Below, in pieces: positions 54,916 to 64,000 of a stretch of 64,000 nucleotides of DNA. This DNA comes from Locusta migratoria. Lineage: Eukaryota; Arthropoda; Insecta; Orthoptera; Acrididae. The stretch lies in NCBI GenBank assembly GCA_026315105.1, contig CM048750.1:401918502-401982501 (forward strand), read 5' to 3'. Below the pieces are notes generated by a model that saw nothing but the letters and a program-made list of their open reading frames with translations, made no database searches and was not told where the DNA came from. A program made the translations under genes and the position numbers. Position 1 is the first letter of the stretch; each line of letters opens with the position of its first letter.

Positions 54916-56210
54916 TCATTTTTGTTGTTTCAAGGACAGCTCATAATCCTCAACTTCATATGTGACATCTGGCAGGTGGCGTATGACACAATACAGACCA
55001 AAGTATCTCTTCAATAATTTTTCTGACTGTCCAACCTTCTGTACAGGGGTAAAAATCCATACCAGATCTCCTGGGCTGAACACAACAGGTCGATGCTTTT
55101 CGTTATACCGCTGATGGTCCTTCTCCTGGGCGTCCAGTGTCCATCTGCGATCCAGATGTCTTGCTTCTTCGACCCTGGTGATGAGCTGAGTGTCGTCCGG
55201 TTGGAGTGGGAACAGCATATCCATTGTCGTCTCAGGTTCACGGCCATGGAGCAGGAAAAACAACGTCAAGCCTGTGGTGTCTTCACGGCCATGGAGCAGG
55301 AAAAACAACGTCAAGCCTGTGGTGTCTTGTCTTGCAGTATTGTAAGCAAATGTCACGCCTGGCAGAATTGTATCCCAATCCTTCTGCTCAACATCGACAG
55401 CATATCGGATAACGTCTTGTTAAAACATTCTGTAAGACCATTTGTCTGAGGATGGTATGCAGTTGTCATTCTGTGGACAATGTCACACCTTGACATTACC
55501 TCTGATACTAGTTTTGACTGGAATACTTTTCCACGATCAGTTATCATGACACATGGTGCTCCATGCTTCAAAATAATGTCTTCTACAAGGAATTTTGCGA
55601 TCTCTGGAGCTTCTGCAGTCGGCACAGGTTTGGTGACAACGTAGCGTGTCAGGTAGTCAGTGCAGACTATTATCCATCACTTACCGGTTGTCGACTTCGG
55701 GAACCTCCTTGAAGGATTGATCCCAACACAGTGGAATGGAGCTGCTGCCGGCGGAATTGGTACGAGATGCCCTGGAGGTAATTGCGGCACATGCTTCCGT
55801 TGCTGGCACTCTTTACAGTGACTCACATAGTGCTTGACAGATCGGTAGAGACCTTTCCAGTAATACCTGCGTCTGATTCTGTCTAGGGTCTTAATGAATC
55901 CCAGATGACCGGATATTGGAGCATCATGGAAATATTTGAAAATAGCTGGCTGGAAATGAGATGGAACGACCAGTAGCCATTTGGGGCCCAGTGAATCGTA
56001 GTTGCTCTTATACAATATTCCGTTTATACATTGGAACTCTCCATTGGTTGGTTCTCCTTTATCCAAGCCCTCTATCATTTTTAATAGTGCCGGATCTTCC
56101 CTCTGTTCAGCTGTAATGTCATCTAATTCAATGAGGGCTGAAATTTCATTCATGCTGTTGTGTTCCGCTAATGGATTCCTCAAAAGGCAGTCAGCATCCT
56201 TGAATACCAC
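54916..56210 (-). pseudogene. gypsy element 1 integrase
   Basis: The minus-strand frames 56210-55677, 55625-55353 and 55356-54916 together make an integrase. It has a zinc-binding HHCC domain (HFHDAPISGHLG ... HYVSHCKECQQR), then a catalytic core with ITDRGKVF (second Asp) and AYHPQTNGLTECFNK (Glu). The C-terminal domain has PGDLVWIFTPVQKVGQSEKL and YFGLYCVIRHLPDVTYEVED. The first Asp region is lost at a frame break near 55650. A 45-bp tandem duplication lies at 55239-55328. Confidence 0.85.
55239..55328 (-). repeat. 45-bp tandem duplication in gypsy integrase
   Basis: Two adjacent exact 45-bp copies begin CACGGCCATGGAGCAGG. In the integrase frame they duplicate 15 residues (DTTGLTLFFLLHGRE) without shifting the frame, so this is a replication-slippage type change. 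Confidence 0.95.
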
Positions 56211-56252
56211 TGTGACATCGTACTCTTGGAGTCTTAGTGCCCATCTTGCTAG

Positions 56253-57520
56253 TCAACCTGATGGATCCTTCAAGCTAGTCAGCCAACACAAAGAATGGTG
56301 GTCTGTCACGACGGAGAATGGTTTGCCAAATAAATACGTCCGGAACTTGTTGATAGCCCAGATAACTGAAAGACATTCTTTCTCAGTTGTAGAGTAGTTT
56401 ATCTTGGACTTTGAGAGTACTCTTGATGCATAGGCTATCATCTTTTTAGCACCTTCCTGAACTTGTACAAGCACTGCACCAATCCCATAACCACTGGCGT
56501 CTGTGTGAAGTGCAGTTTCCGCATACTTGTCTTACAAGGCTAGCACTGGTGTGGACGTTAGAGCCTCCTTAAGTGCCCGGAAAGCTCTTTCTTTTGTCTC
56601 ATCCCAGCAAAACTTGGTGTCTCCCTGCAGAAGTTCTTGTAATGGTTGTGCCTTGTTACAAAATCCTTTTATGAAATGTCGGTAGTATGAGCACAGCCCG
56701 AGAAAACTTCTGACATCATGAATGTGCTGAGGAGTTGGAAATTTTGTAACTGCCCTTACTTTATCCGGATCAGGATGGACACCATTTTCGCTGACTAGGT
56801 ACCCCAGGATTTTTATCTCCTTGGTGACGAAGAGGCACTTCTTTGGATTGAGGCAGAGTCCTGCATCCTGCACACACTTCAACACAGTTGACAGGCGACT
56901 CAGATGTTCTTCAAATGTTTTTGAGAAAACGACAGTGTAGGAAAGACACATTGTCTACTTAAGGTGTCGAAGCAAGTTGTCCATCAAGCGTTCGAATGTG
57001 GCCGGAGCATTACACAATCCAAAAGGCATTAGTTTGAATTCATAGAGGCCGTCAGGTGTAATAAAAGCCATCTACTCCCTGTCAGCTTCGTCAACCTTGA
57101 TTTGCCAGTAACCTATCTGCATGTCCATAGTTGAGAAGTATGTACTCCTTTCAAGTAGTCTAAGGTGTCGTCAATGCGCGGCAGTGGGTAGACATCTTTC
57201 TTTGCGATTTTGTTCAGCCACCAATAGTCGACACAGAATCGCCACGTGCCATCCTTCTTCTTTACCAGGACCACCAGAGATGACCAAGGGCTCTCCGAAG
57301 GTTGAATAATGTCATCATGCAACATCTTCTCCACTTCTTCCCGAATTATCCATCTTTCAGCTGGTGACATTCTATATGAACGCTGGCTAATTGGTGGATC
57401 ATCGCCAGTATTGATACAATGCTTTATCGTGGGCAATTTAGTCTGACTTTTCCGCTGCTGAGGTGTGAATGCACCCAAAAATTGACGTAGTATAGCTAAC
57501 ACCCGCTGGCATCATTCCTT
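56253..57520 (-). pseudogene. gypsy element 1 reverse transcriptase and RNase H
   Basis: 57502-57113 carries the RT start (HCINTGDDPPISQRSYRMSP, KDGTWRFCVDYWWLN). 57110-56940 is broken by stops and frame changes (GLYEFKLMPFGLCNAPATFE). At the catalytic box the sequence reads CLSYTVVFSKTF where this family has Y-x-D-D before VVFSK, so the two active-site aspartates are deleted. The thumb/connection (56951-56532, VSENGVHPDPDKVRAV, FLGLCSYYRHFI) and RNase H (56474-56253, INYSTTEKECLSVIWAINKF, VVTDHHSL) follow. No gag or protease lies between this and the 5' LTR, only 200 bp away. Confidence 0.88.
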
Positions 57521-57724
57521 GGTCAGTCCGGACCCTATTGGCAGTTCCACATTTGTTTCCTCCAACGTGTTGTCTGTACTAACAGCAGAGCATGGGTCTT
57601 CATTGATGATGTTGAGCTCACTGTCCTCGATTGGTTCAGCTGTCCCAATACTCATTCCTTTGTTGATAAGTTGTGACTGCTCGTGACAATTACTGATCCA
57701 AATCTCTCCTCAACCTCCAAAGCA

Positions 57725-58067
57725 GGAAGCAGGCTTGACTCCAAAGGCAACTGAACACAGCACTTATACTGAAAGCAGGTTTATTACGAACTTAACATAC
57801 ACGCAGCACTAACTGCCTCTCGGGCAGAGTGCTCTGCTATTTATACACAGATAGAATGTACCATGAATTAGAAGAACAGTTAACATAAAAAACAAGTAGA
57901 ATTTACAAGTGAACATAAGAAAGATATAGAACATTCTGGAATTGTTAATTTCAATGAAATAAATTTTTGCCGATGGATGGGATTGAATCGGCAACCTTCA
58001 GCACCGCAGTCGGTGACGCTATCCCCTGCGCCACACCGGCAGTCAGTTTATATGGTGTCTCGCGGCA
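57725..58067 (-). repeat. 5' LTR of gypsy element 1
   Basis: The LTR is about 343 bp. It is roughly 90 percent similar by eye to 54371-54709 and clearly related to the solo LTR at 14164-14516. It starts (minus) TGCCGCGAGACACCATAT. In this copy the tRNA-like block has ends that can pair as an acceptor stem (GCCGGTG with CATCGGC), plus D-arm-like GTGGCGCAGGGGATAGCG and B-box-like GATTCAATCCC. The two LTRs differ by many substitutions, so the insertion is not recent. Confidence 0.9.
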
Positions 58068-58069
58068 AT

Positions 58070-58735
58070 ATCACATTTGGAAGTTGTTCGGAGTTGCTAC
58101 ATCCAATTTGTTTTCAGTGCATTGTCTCGATGAACTAGCACCATTTTATAAAGTTGTCTGCTGTTAAAATCTCCCTCATGAGGATTGCCTAAGTAGCACC
58201 TTTCATAGGTGTGCAATTTTCTCTTCCTCCTCCAATGTAGAAGCAACTGTATTACACAGCCCCAAGATGAATGTGTGCACTTTAAGTCTCCTTGATGCTA
58301 CACTTTGCACTACAGTTATTCTCCAGCTTGACATTTTTTGCTACCTTGCATCTCCAAAGTATTTTTGCAGTTTCAGATGGAGTAGGACCCAGCTTATCCT
58401 CATTGTTTTAATATAATTGCTTGGTGGTTCCCTCACAAAAGAAATAGACATTGGTCAGTTATATTATATTGTCTCAGTTATTGAATTTAAAGATATCCTC
58501 ATATTCCCGTAACCACTTGTAGGGTCTACACCATTACTACCAGTGAACACTGAAGGATGTCTCACATGTTTGTAAGCCACCAGCATCATGTTATTCATCT
58601 CCTCTTCATCAATATTCAAGATCTTACCTTCAGCGCAGTTTGGATCAAACTCTGGTTTCTTGTAGTGTAAATATGACAGATTTGTCGTGGTCTGATGGGA
58701 ACCACAGTGCTTATAAGAGTACATTTGATTACAGG
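58070..58735 (-). pseudogene. Probable gag N-terminal part of gypsy element 2
   Basis: The 86-codon minus frame at 58724-58464 (YKHCGSHQTTTNLSYLHYKK, acidic NIDEEEMNNM) and downstream pieces near 58400-58230 (REPPSNYIKTMRISW, SSWRITVVQSVASRRLKVHT) look Gag-like but show no diagnostic motif. Position supports continuity with 52580-54230 across the element 1 insertion. An unrelated gene fragment cannot be excluded. Confidence 0.4.
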
Positions 58736-58737
58736 TT

Positions 58738-59465
58738 AGCTTAACCTGAATTAGGAAGAGATATAGGATTTAGGGAGGGGGAGGGACTGTTAGGCATGGG
58801 TTGTAGGAATGATAGGTTTCCATAAGTTGGGGACAGGATGACTGCAGTACCTTAGAAGTGTTTTAAGGCCAACTCCCATGTGTGCAGTTTACATGTGAGG
58901 GCAGCCATGTAATTTACCAATCATTGCACAGCTTTTTATCTTGGTATGAGTAACAACCAGCTGTCCAACTTAACAAATGACGACCATCAAACTGTGATCA
59001 AAACCAAGATGAACTGACCTGTGGCACAGCTGACAGCTGGGCATAACATGCTGGATTTCAGTCACTGATTAACAATCTGGGCCACCTGGACCCTAACCTT
59101 TACGCCCAGCTCTTCTGAATTACATAGATGGGTCAGTCCCCAAACATCCTGACCTCAACCTAAGGCAACTACCTTCACGAGTCCCCATATAAGGACTATC
59201 ATCCTGTACCTCCCCTCAATTCATATGTCTCTTCAAACAGTCTCCTGCCTAATTTTTGTACTACTTTTTCACTCTTCCAATCCCTCCCTTGCCTGTATTT
59301 CAAGCTGCATCTAACATTCCCAACTATCAGTGTCTTTATGCTCCGCCAAGCAGTGTGGTCATTTATCTGTACTCTTGCCCTGTATCCTTCCCCTACTGCT
59401 CCTGTCTCCTCCTGTGCCCTCCTTAGTCACTGTAAAGATGTGAGCTGGGCTGTAGAGCACAGAGA
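58738..59465. mobile_element. Decayed inverted PLE pair
   Basis: 58770-58880 is, on the minus strand, the C-terminal coding tail (ELHTWELALKHF). From 58888 the plus strand shows the endonuclease and tail in decayed form (SHVIYQS, QPAVQLN, near CCTGTGGCACAGC; TTCTGAATTACATAGATGGG) and the 3' UTR with CTCAACCTAAGGCAACT. Head-to-head orientation and breakpoint near 58884 repeat the architecture of the 46.7-51.5 kb pair in an older form. Confidence 0.75.
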
Positions 59466-59586
59466 TGGTGGGTATGAGTCTACAAATTTATGCTTTTTTT
59501 AAATTTTTTTTTTTTTTAAATTTTATTATTTTTTTTAATGAAGTTTGTGGGTAATCCATTGTTAATGCTCGAGTTACCATTAGCAT

Positions 59587-62500
59587 CCACCCCCATGAAC
59601 CACAGACATTGCCGAGGTGGGGTGGCTTGCGTGCCTCAACGATGCAGATAGCCGTACCGTAGGTGCAACCACAGCGGAGGGGTATCTGTGGAGAGGCCAG
59701 ACAAACGTGTGGTTCCTGAAGAGGGGCAGCAGCCTTTTCAGTAGTTACAGGGGCAACAGTCTGGATGATTGACTGAGCTGGCCTTGTAATATCAGCTAGT
59801 GTGGCTTTGCCACACAGCTACTGCGGACGGCTGAAAGCAAGGGGAAACTACAGCCGTTACTTTTCCCGAGGACATGCAGCTCTACTGTATGAACATATGA
59901 TGATGGCATCCTCTCGGGTAAAATATTCCGGAGGTAAAATAGTCCCCCATTCGGATCTCCGGGCGGGGACTACTCAGGAGGATGTGATCATCAGGAAAGA
60001 CAATAGTGGCATTCTACGGGTCGGAGCGTGGAATGTTAGATCCCTTAATCGAGTAGGAAAATTAGAAAATTTAGAAAGGGAAATGGATAGGTTGAAGTTA
60101 GATATAGTGGGGATTAGTGAAGTTCGGTGGCAGGATGAACAGGATTTCTGGTCAGCTGAGTACAGGATTATAAATACAAAATCAGTTGGGGGCATCACAG
60201 GAGTAGGACTGATAATGAATAAGAAAATAGGAATGCGGGTAAACTACTATGACCAGCACAGTGATCGCATTATCATTGTCAAGATAGATACGCAGCCAAC
60301 ACCGACAACAGTAGTACAGGTTTATATGCCAACTAGCTCTGCCGATGATGAGGAAATCGAAGAAATATATGAGGAGCTAAAGGAAATTATTCAGACAGTT
60401 AAGGGAGAGGAAAACTTAATTGTCATGGGAGACTGGAATTCGGTAGTAGGAAAAGGAAGAGAAGGAAAAATAGTAGGTGAATATGGATTGGGAAGAAGGA
60501 ATGAAAGAGGAAATCGCCTGGTAGAATTTTGCACGGAACATGATTTAATCGTAACTAACACTTGGTTTAAGAATCACAAAAGAAAGTTGTATACGTGGAA
60601 GAGACCAGGAGACACCGGAAGGTATCAGATAGATTTTATAATGGTAAGACATAGGTATCGGAACCAGGTTATAAACTGCAGGACATACCCAGGGGCAGAT
60701 ATAGACTCTGACCATAACTTGTTAGTCATGAACTGTAGGCTGAAGCTGAAAAAACTGCAGAAAGGTAGGAAAATAAGGAGATGGGACTTAGATAGATTGA
60801 AGGAAAGTGAAGTTCTGGAGAATTTCAGAGGGAGATTTAGGCAACAATTGACAGAAACAGGGGAAAATAAAACAGTAGAAGAGGAATGGGTAGCATTGAG
60901 AGACGAAATTGTGAAGGCAGCGGAGGACAAAATAGGTAGAGAGGCAAGACCTACAAAAAATCCATGGATATCACAGGAAATACTACAGTTAATTGATGAA
61001 AGGAGAAAATATAAAAATGCAGTAAATGAAACAGGCAAAATGGAGTACAGACGACTAAAAAATGAGATTGACAGGAAGTGCAAAATGGCTAAGCAGGAGT
61101 GGCTAGAAGCCAAATGTAAATCTGTAGAAGAATGCATAAGAAGGGGAAAAGTAGATACTGCCTACAGGAAAATAAAAGAGACATTTGGGGACAAGAAAGG
61201 CACCTCTACGAATATCAAGAACTCAGATGGGAAACCAGTTCTCAGCAAAGAAGGGAAAGCTGAAAGGTGGAAGGAGTACATAGAGCAGCTCTACAAAGGA
61301 AATGAACTTCGAGACGATGTTGTAGGAAGGGAAGAGGAAGTCGATCAAGATGAAATAGGAGATACTATATTGAGAGATGAATTTGACAGAGCCTTGAAAG
61401 ACCTAGGTCGGAACAAAGCCCCAGGAGTAGATGACATACCCTCAGAGCTACTAAAGTCTCTGGGAGAGCCAGCCATGACAAGACTATTTGAACTGGTGTG
61501 TAGGATGTTCGAGACAGGCGAAATGCCCTCAGACTTTAAGAAAAATGTAATAATCCCCATTCCAAAGAAATCAGGCGCAGACAGGTGTGAAAATTACAGA
61601 ACCATCAGTTTGATAAGTCATGGTTGCAAAATTTTAACACGAATTATCTACAGGAGAATGGAAAAGCTGGTAGAAGCTGACCTCGGGGAAGATCAGTTTG
61701 GATTCAGGAGGAACATAGGAACTCGGGAGGCAATACTCACTTTACGTCTTATCTTAGAAGATAGATTAAGAAAAGGCAAACCTACATTTTTAGCTTTTGT
61801 AGATTTGGAGAAAGCATTTGACAATGTTGACTGGAATACACTCTTTCAAATTCTGAAGTCAGCAGGGGTAAAATACAGGGAAAGGAGAGTTATTTACAAC
61901 TTGTACAAAAGCCAGACCGCAGTTATAAGACTCGAAGGGCATGAAAGGGAAGCATCAGTTGGGAAGGGAGTAAGACAGGGTTGTAGCCTTTCTCCAATGT
62001 TATTCAATTTGTACATCGAGCAGGCGGTGAAGGAAAGTAAGGAAAAATTTGGAATAGGGATTAAAGTTCAGGGGGAAGAAATAAAAACATTGCGTTTTGC
62101 TGATGACATTGTAATTCTGTCAGAGACAGCGAAGGACCTGGAAGAGCAGTTGAATGGAATGGACAGGGTGTTGAAGAGAGCGTATAAAATGAACATTAAC
62201 AAGAGCAAAACAAAAATAATGGAATGCGGTCTTAGAAAGTCGGGCGATGCTGAAGGAATTAGATTAGGTAACGAAACAATGAAGGTGGTAGATGAGTTTT
62301 GTTACTTGGGTAGTAAAATAACATGCGATGGTCGCAGTACAGAGGATATAAAATGCAGAATGGCAATGGGAAGAAAAGCATTTTTGAAAAAGAGAAATTT
62401 GCTAACTTCGAATATTAATTTAAGGGTAAGGAAGTATTTTCTGAAGGCATTTGTGTGGAGTGTTGCCTTGTACGGGAGTGAAACATGGACGATAAGCAGT

Positions 62501-62875
62501 GCGGACAGGAAGAGAATAGAGGCTTTTGAAATGTGGTGCTACAGAAGAATGCTGAAGATTAGGTGGGTAGATCGCATAACTAATGAAGAGGTACTGAATA
62601 GAATTGGTGAGAAAAGGAATTTTTGGCATACCCTGACTAAAAGAAGGGATCGCTTGGTAGGACACATTCTTAGACATCGGGGAATCGTAAATTTAGCATT
62701 GGAGGGAAGTGTGTGGGGTAAAAATCGCAGAGGGAGACCGAGAGACGCGTATAGTAAGCAGATTCAAGTGGATGTGGGTTGCCGTTCTTATGCGGAGATG
62801 AAAAAGCTTGTTTAGGATAGAGTAGGGTGGAGAGCTGCATCAAACCAGTCTCCGGACTGAAGACCATAACAACAC
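59587..62875 (+). mobile_element. Full-length RTE-type non-LTR retrotransposon with 11-bp TSD
   Basis: ACCATTAGCAT occurs at 59576-59586 and 62876-62886, delimiting a 3289-bp element. It has a GC-rich 5' region (59587 to about 59896), one long ORF and a very short 3' end CCGGACTGAAGACCATAACAACAC. The ACAAC-type tail and single endonuclease-RT ORF fit the RTE clade. At least three other copies in the window (22524-25244, 38206-38652, and the split one at 19924/29627) allow the family to be aligned. Confidence 0.95.
59897..62815 (+). CDS. RTE ORF: AP endonuclease plus reverse transcriptase, near-complete
   Basis: The frame is open from 59777; the first ATG is at 59897 (MMMASSRVKYSGG), which I prefer over the GTG at 59801. 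Domains: APE endonuclease with LRVGAWNVRSLNR, DIVGISEVRWQ (catalytic E), VQVYMPTSSADDEE, VMGDWNSVVG (D-N) and DSDHNLLVMNC (SDH); a basic linker; RT with NKAPGVDDIPSELL, KFLA-type FVDLEKAFDNVDW (A), GVRQGCSLSPMLFNLY (B) and RFADDIVILSE (C); C-terminal GHILRHRGIV and WGKNRRGRPRDAYS. Related copies continue past KRLAQ for 14 residues to NQSPD. Here a CAG-to-TAG change after KKLV ends the protein early. All catalytic residues are present, so it may be or recently have been active. Confidence 0.93.
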   Translation: MMMASSRVKYSGGKIVPHSDLRAGTTQEDVIIRKDNSGILRVGAWNVRSLNRVGKLENLEREMDRLKLDIVGISEVRWQDEQDFWSAEYRIINTKSVGGITGVGLIMNKKIGMRVNYYDQHSDRIIIVKIDTQPTPTTVVQVYMPTSSADDEEIEEIYEELKEIIQTVKGEENLIVMGDWNSVVGKGREGKIVGEYGLGRRNERGNRLVEFCTEHDLIVTNTWFKNHKRKLYTWKRPGDTGRYQIDFIMVRHRYRNQVINCRTYPGADIDSDHNLLVMNCRLKLKKLQKGRKIRRWDLDRLKESEVLENFRGRFRQQLTETGENKTVEEEWVALRDEIVKAAEDKIGREARPTKNPWISQEILQLIDERRKYKNAVNETGKMEYRRLKNEIDRKCKMAKQEWLEAKCKSVEECIRRGKVDTAYRKIKETFGDKKGTSTNIKNSDGKPVLSKEGKAERWKEYIEQLYKGNELRDDVVGREEEVDQDEIGDTILRDEFDRALKDLGRNKAPGVDDIPSELLKSLGEPAMTRLFELVCRMFETGEMPSDFKKNVIIPIPKKSGADRCENYRTISLISHGCKILTRIIYRRMEKLVEADLGEDQFGFRRNIGTREAILTLRLILEDRLRKGKPTFLAFVDLEKAFDNVDWNTLFQILKSAGVKYRERRVIYNLYKSQTAVIRLEGHEREASVGKGVRQGCSLSPMLFNLYIEQAVKESKEKFGIGIKVQGEEIKTLRFADDIVILSETAKDLEEQLNGMDRVLKRAYKMNINKSKTKIMECGLRKSGDAEGIRLGNETMKVVDEFCYLGSKITCDGRSTEDIKCRMAMGRKAFLKKRNLLTSNINLRVRKYFLKAFVWSVALYGSETWTISSADRKRIEAFEMWCYRRMLKIRWVDRITNEEVLNRIGEKRNFWHTLTKRRDRLVGHILRHRGIVNLALEGSVWGKNRRGRPRDAYSKQIQVDVGCRSYAEMKKLV

Positions 62876-62889
62876 ACCATTAGCATGCA

Positions 62890-63115
62890 TTACATGCAAA
62901 TCCACTACAATTAATTTTTCAAAATTTTCATGTTTTGCTTAGTTTCTTTGTGATGTTAATGAATCACTCACAGCTCGCTGTAACTCAGTGTAAGGGAATT
63001 TGGTTTAATAGTAAATATTGTTGATCTTTCTCCTCTCACGAATCCCATTTAACATGAACCCTTCATCTAAGCTGATCTGCTGTTTGAGCACACTGTTCTC
63101 TGCTGGCATAGACCA

Positions 63116-63170
<55 letters not shown>

Positions 63171-63822
63171 TAGAGAGACACAATTCTCAGTCATATTTAA
63201 CTGCCATTCAATGACTCAGCATGTTAGCATGTCATTAAAAATACACATAAATTTCTGTCTTACAATTTTCTGTATGTCTTCACAGCTTATTTTCAGATGA
63301 CACTGGGAGTTCAAGGTCAATTATGTTTTCTCAGATTTGTTCATATGAACGTAATGTGGGTCTTTATCATAACACATCCAGAAGATTATGTGTCTTAATA
63401 AACAACAAGAATAATTATTACTCACCTCATGCACAAAAATATATGAGTTTACAGTCATTGACCACAATATGAATTAAAAATTTGTTGTTTAAATATGAGT
63501 GACTCAAACACCTAAAATTTACAGTAACTTACATTTAAAATGTGAATGGATACAAAATAAAGACAGAAATGAAAAATCATACTCAGGCTGAAAGCAATCT
63601 ACTTTTGGATCTTAAACTTTTGAGAATATCTGATTCATATTTTTCAGTGTGGGCACATCAGAAAGAAAATGCGCAGGACAATACACAATTATAAAGCTTT
63701 ACCCTGTCTATGAAAAATATGTAGCTGTAATTGAACACTGTTATATCTAAATTATAATGAAGAACAGAGTCACATTATGGAAATATGTGCTCCTCCTCCT
63801 GACTCCTCACACTTCTCTGCCA

Positions 63823-63898
<76 letters not shown>

Positions 63899-64000
63899 GT
63901 ATAAATCATATTATTATTCTACAGCTAAATTCCAAAGGACGTCATAACCTGACAAATAAATTTTTTTTAAAATAACTTATATGATATCATCATAATTTTA
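62890..64000. other. AT-rich intronic sequence with microsatellites
   Basis: (GT)n(GA)n at 63119-63175 and (CT)n(CA)n at 63826-63897. The 72-codon ORF at 63757 is driven by the latter. No host exon was recognised. Confidence 0.5.

Overview
This window is animal nuclear DNA, almost certainly from a large-genome insect. My best guess is an orthopteran of the Schistocerca (locust) type, judged from remembered similarity of the repeats and the very long introns; no taxon marker was computed. There is no bacterial-style gene organisation. The host content is a set of five protein-coding exons on the minus strand, at 44115-44270, 36185-36328, 31010-31215, 12436-12628 and 10539-10700. Their splice signals and codon phases chain together without conflict. 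They encode consecutive cytoplasmic-tail segments of a Dscam-family neuronal adhesion receptor, best matching insect Dscam2. The transmembrane and extracellular exons lie beyond the right edge, and the last exon(s) beyond the left edge.

Almost everything else sits in the introns of this gene and is transposable-element DNA or featureless AT-rich sequence. Left part (1-10 kb): eroded LINE remnants, a minus-strand Penelope-like element (PLE) fragment, and another LINE 3' end. 10.99-14.5 kb: a mariner element with TIRs, a PLE end, a Tc1-like remnant and a solo LTR. 14.5-19.9 kb: a dense cluster of PLE terminal repeats arranged as serial palindromes separated by (TA)n and (CA)n tracts. 19.9-30.3 kb: a nest in which an old RTE-type LINE is split by an 8-bp-TSD DNA-transposon-like element, which contains a Ty3/gypsy-type LTR element, which in turn contains a younger RTE copy; a small palindromic PLE dimer also lies inside. 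31-44 kb: two tRNA-derived SINEs with target-site duplications (TSDs), more PLE ends, an RTE 3' fragment, a degenerate LINE and a roughly 1-kb PLE palindrome. 45.4-51.6 kb: an interrupted PLE dimer, then a 4.8-kb near-perfect inverted PLE pair carrying reverse transcriptase plus GIY-YIG endonuclease on both strands. 52.5-58.7 kb: a degenerate gypsy element split by a second gypsy element whose LTRs carry a tRNA-like segment. 58.7-59.5 kb: a decayed inverted PLE pair. 59.6-62.9 kb: a full-length, almost intact RTE LINE with an 11-bp TSD.

The most unusual recurring structure is the inverted PLE dimer. At least three examples have AT-rich TSDs of 14-20 bp and an extra tail of about 27-35 bp on only one end. 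Terminal repeats of several divergent PLE subfamilies share a hammerhead-ribozyme-like core (CTGANGA, a covarying stem II, GAAA) and a splice-donor-like GGTRAGT near the outer end. Inverted terminal repeats, one-sided extensions and hammerhead motifs are known for Penelope elements. The degree of palindromic packing, the subfamily diversity and the conserved donor motif deserve checking.
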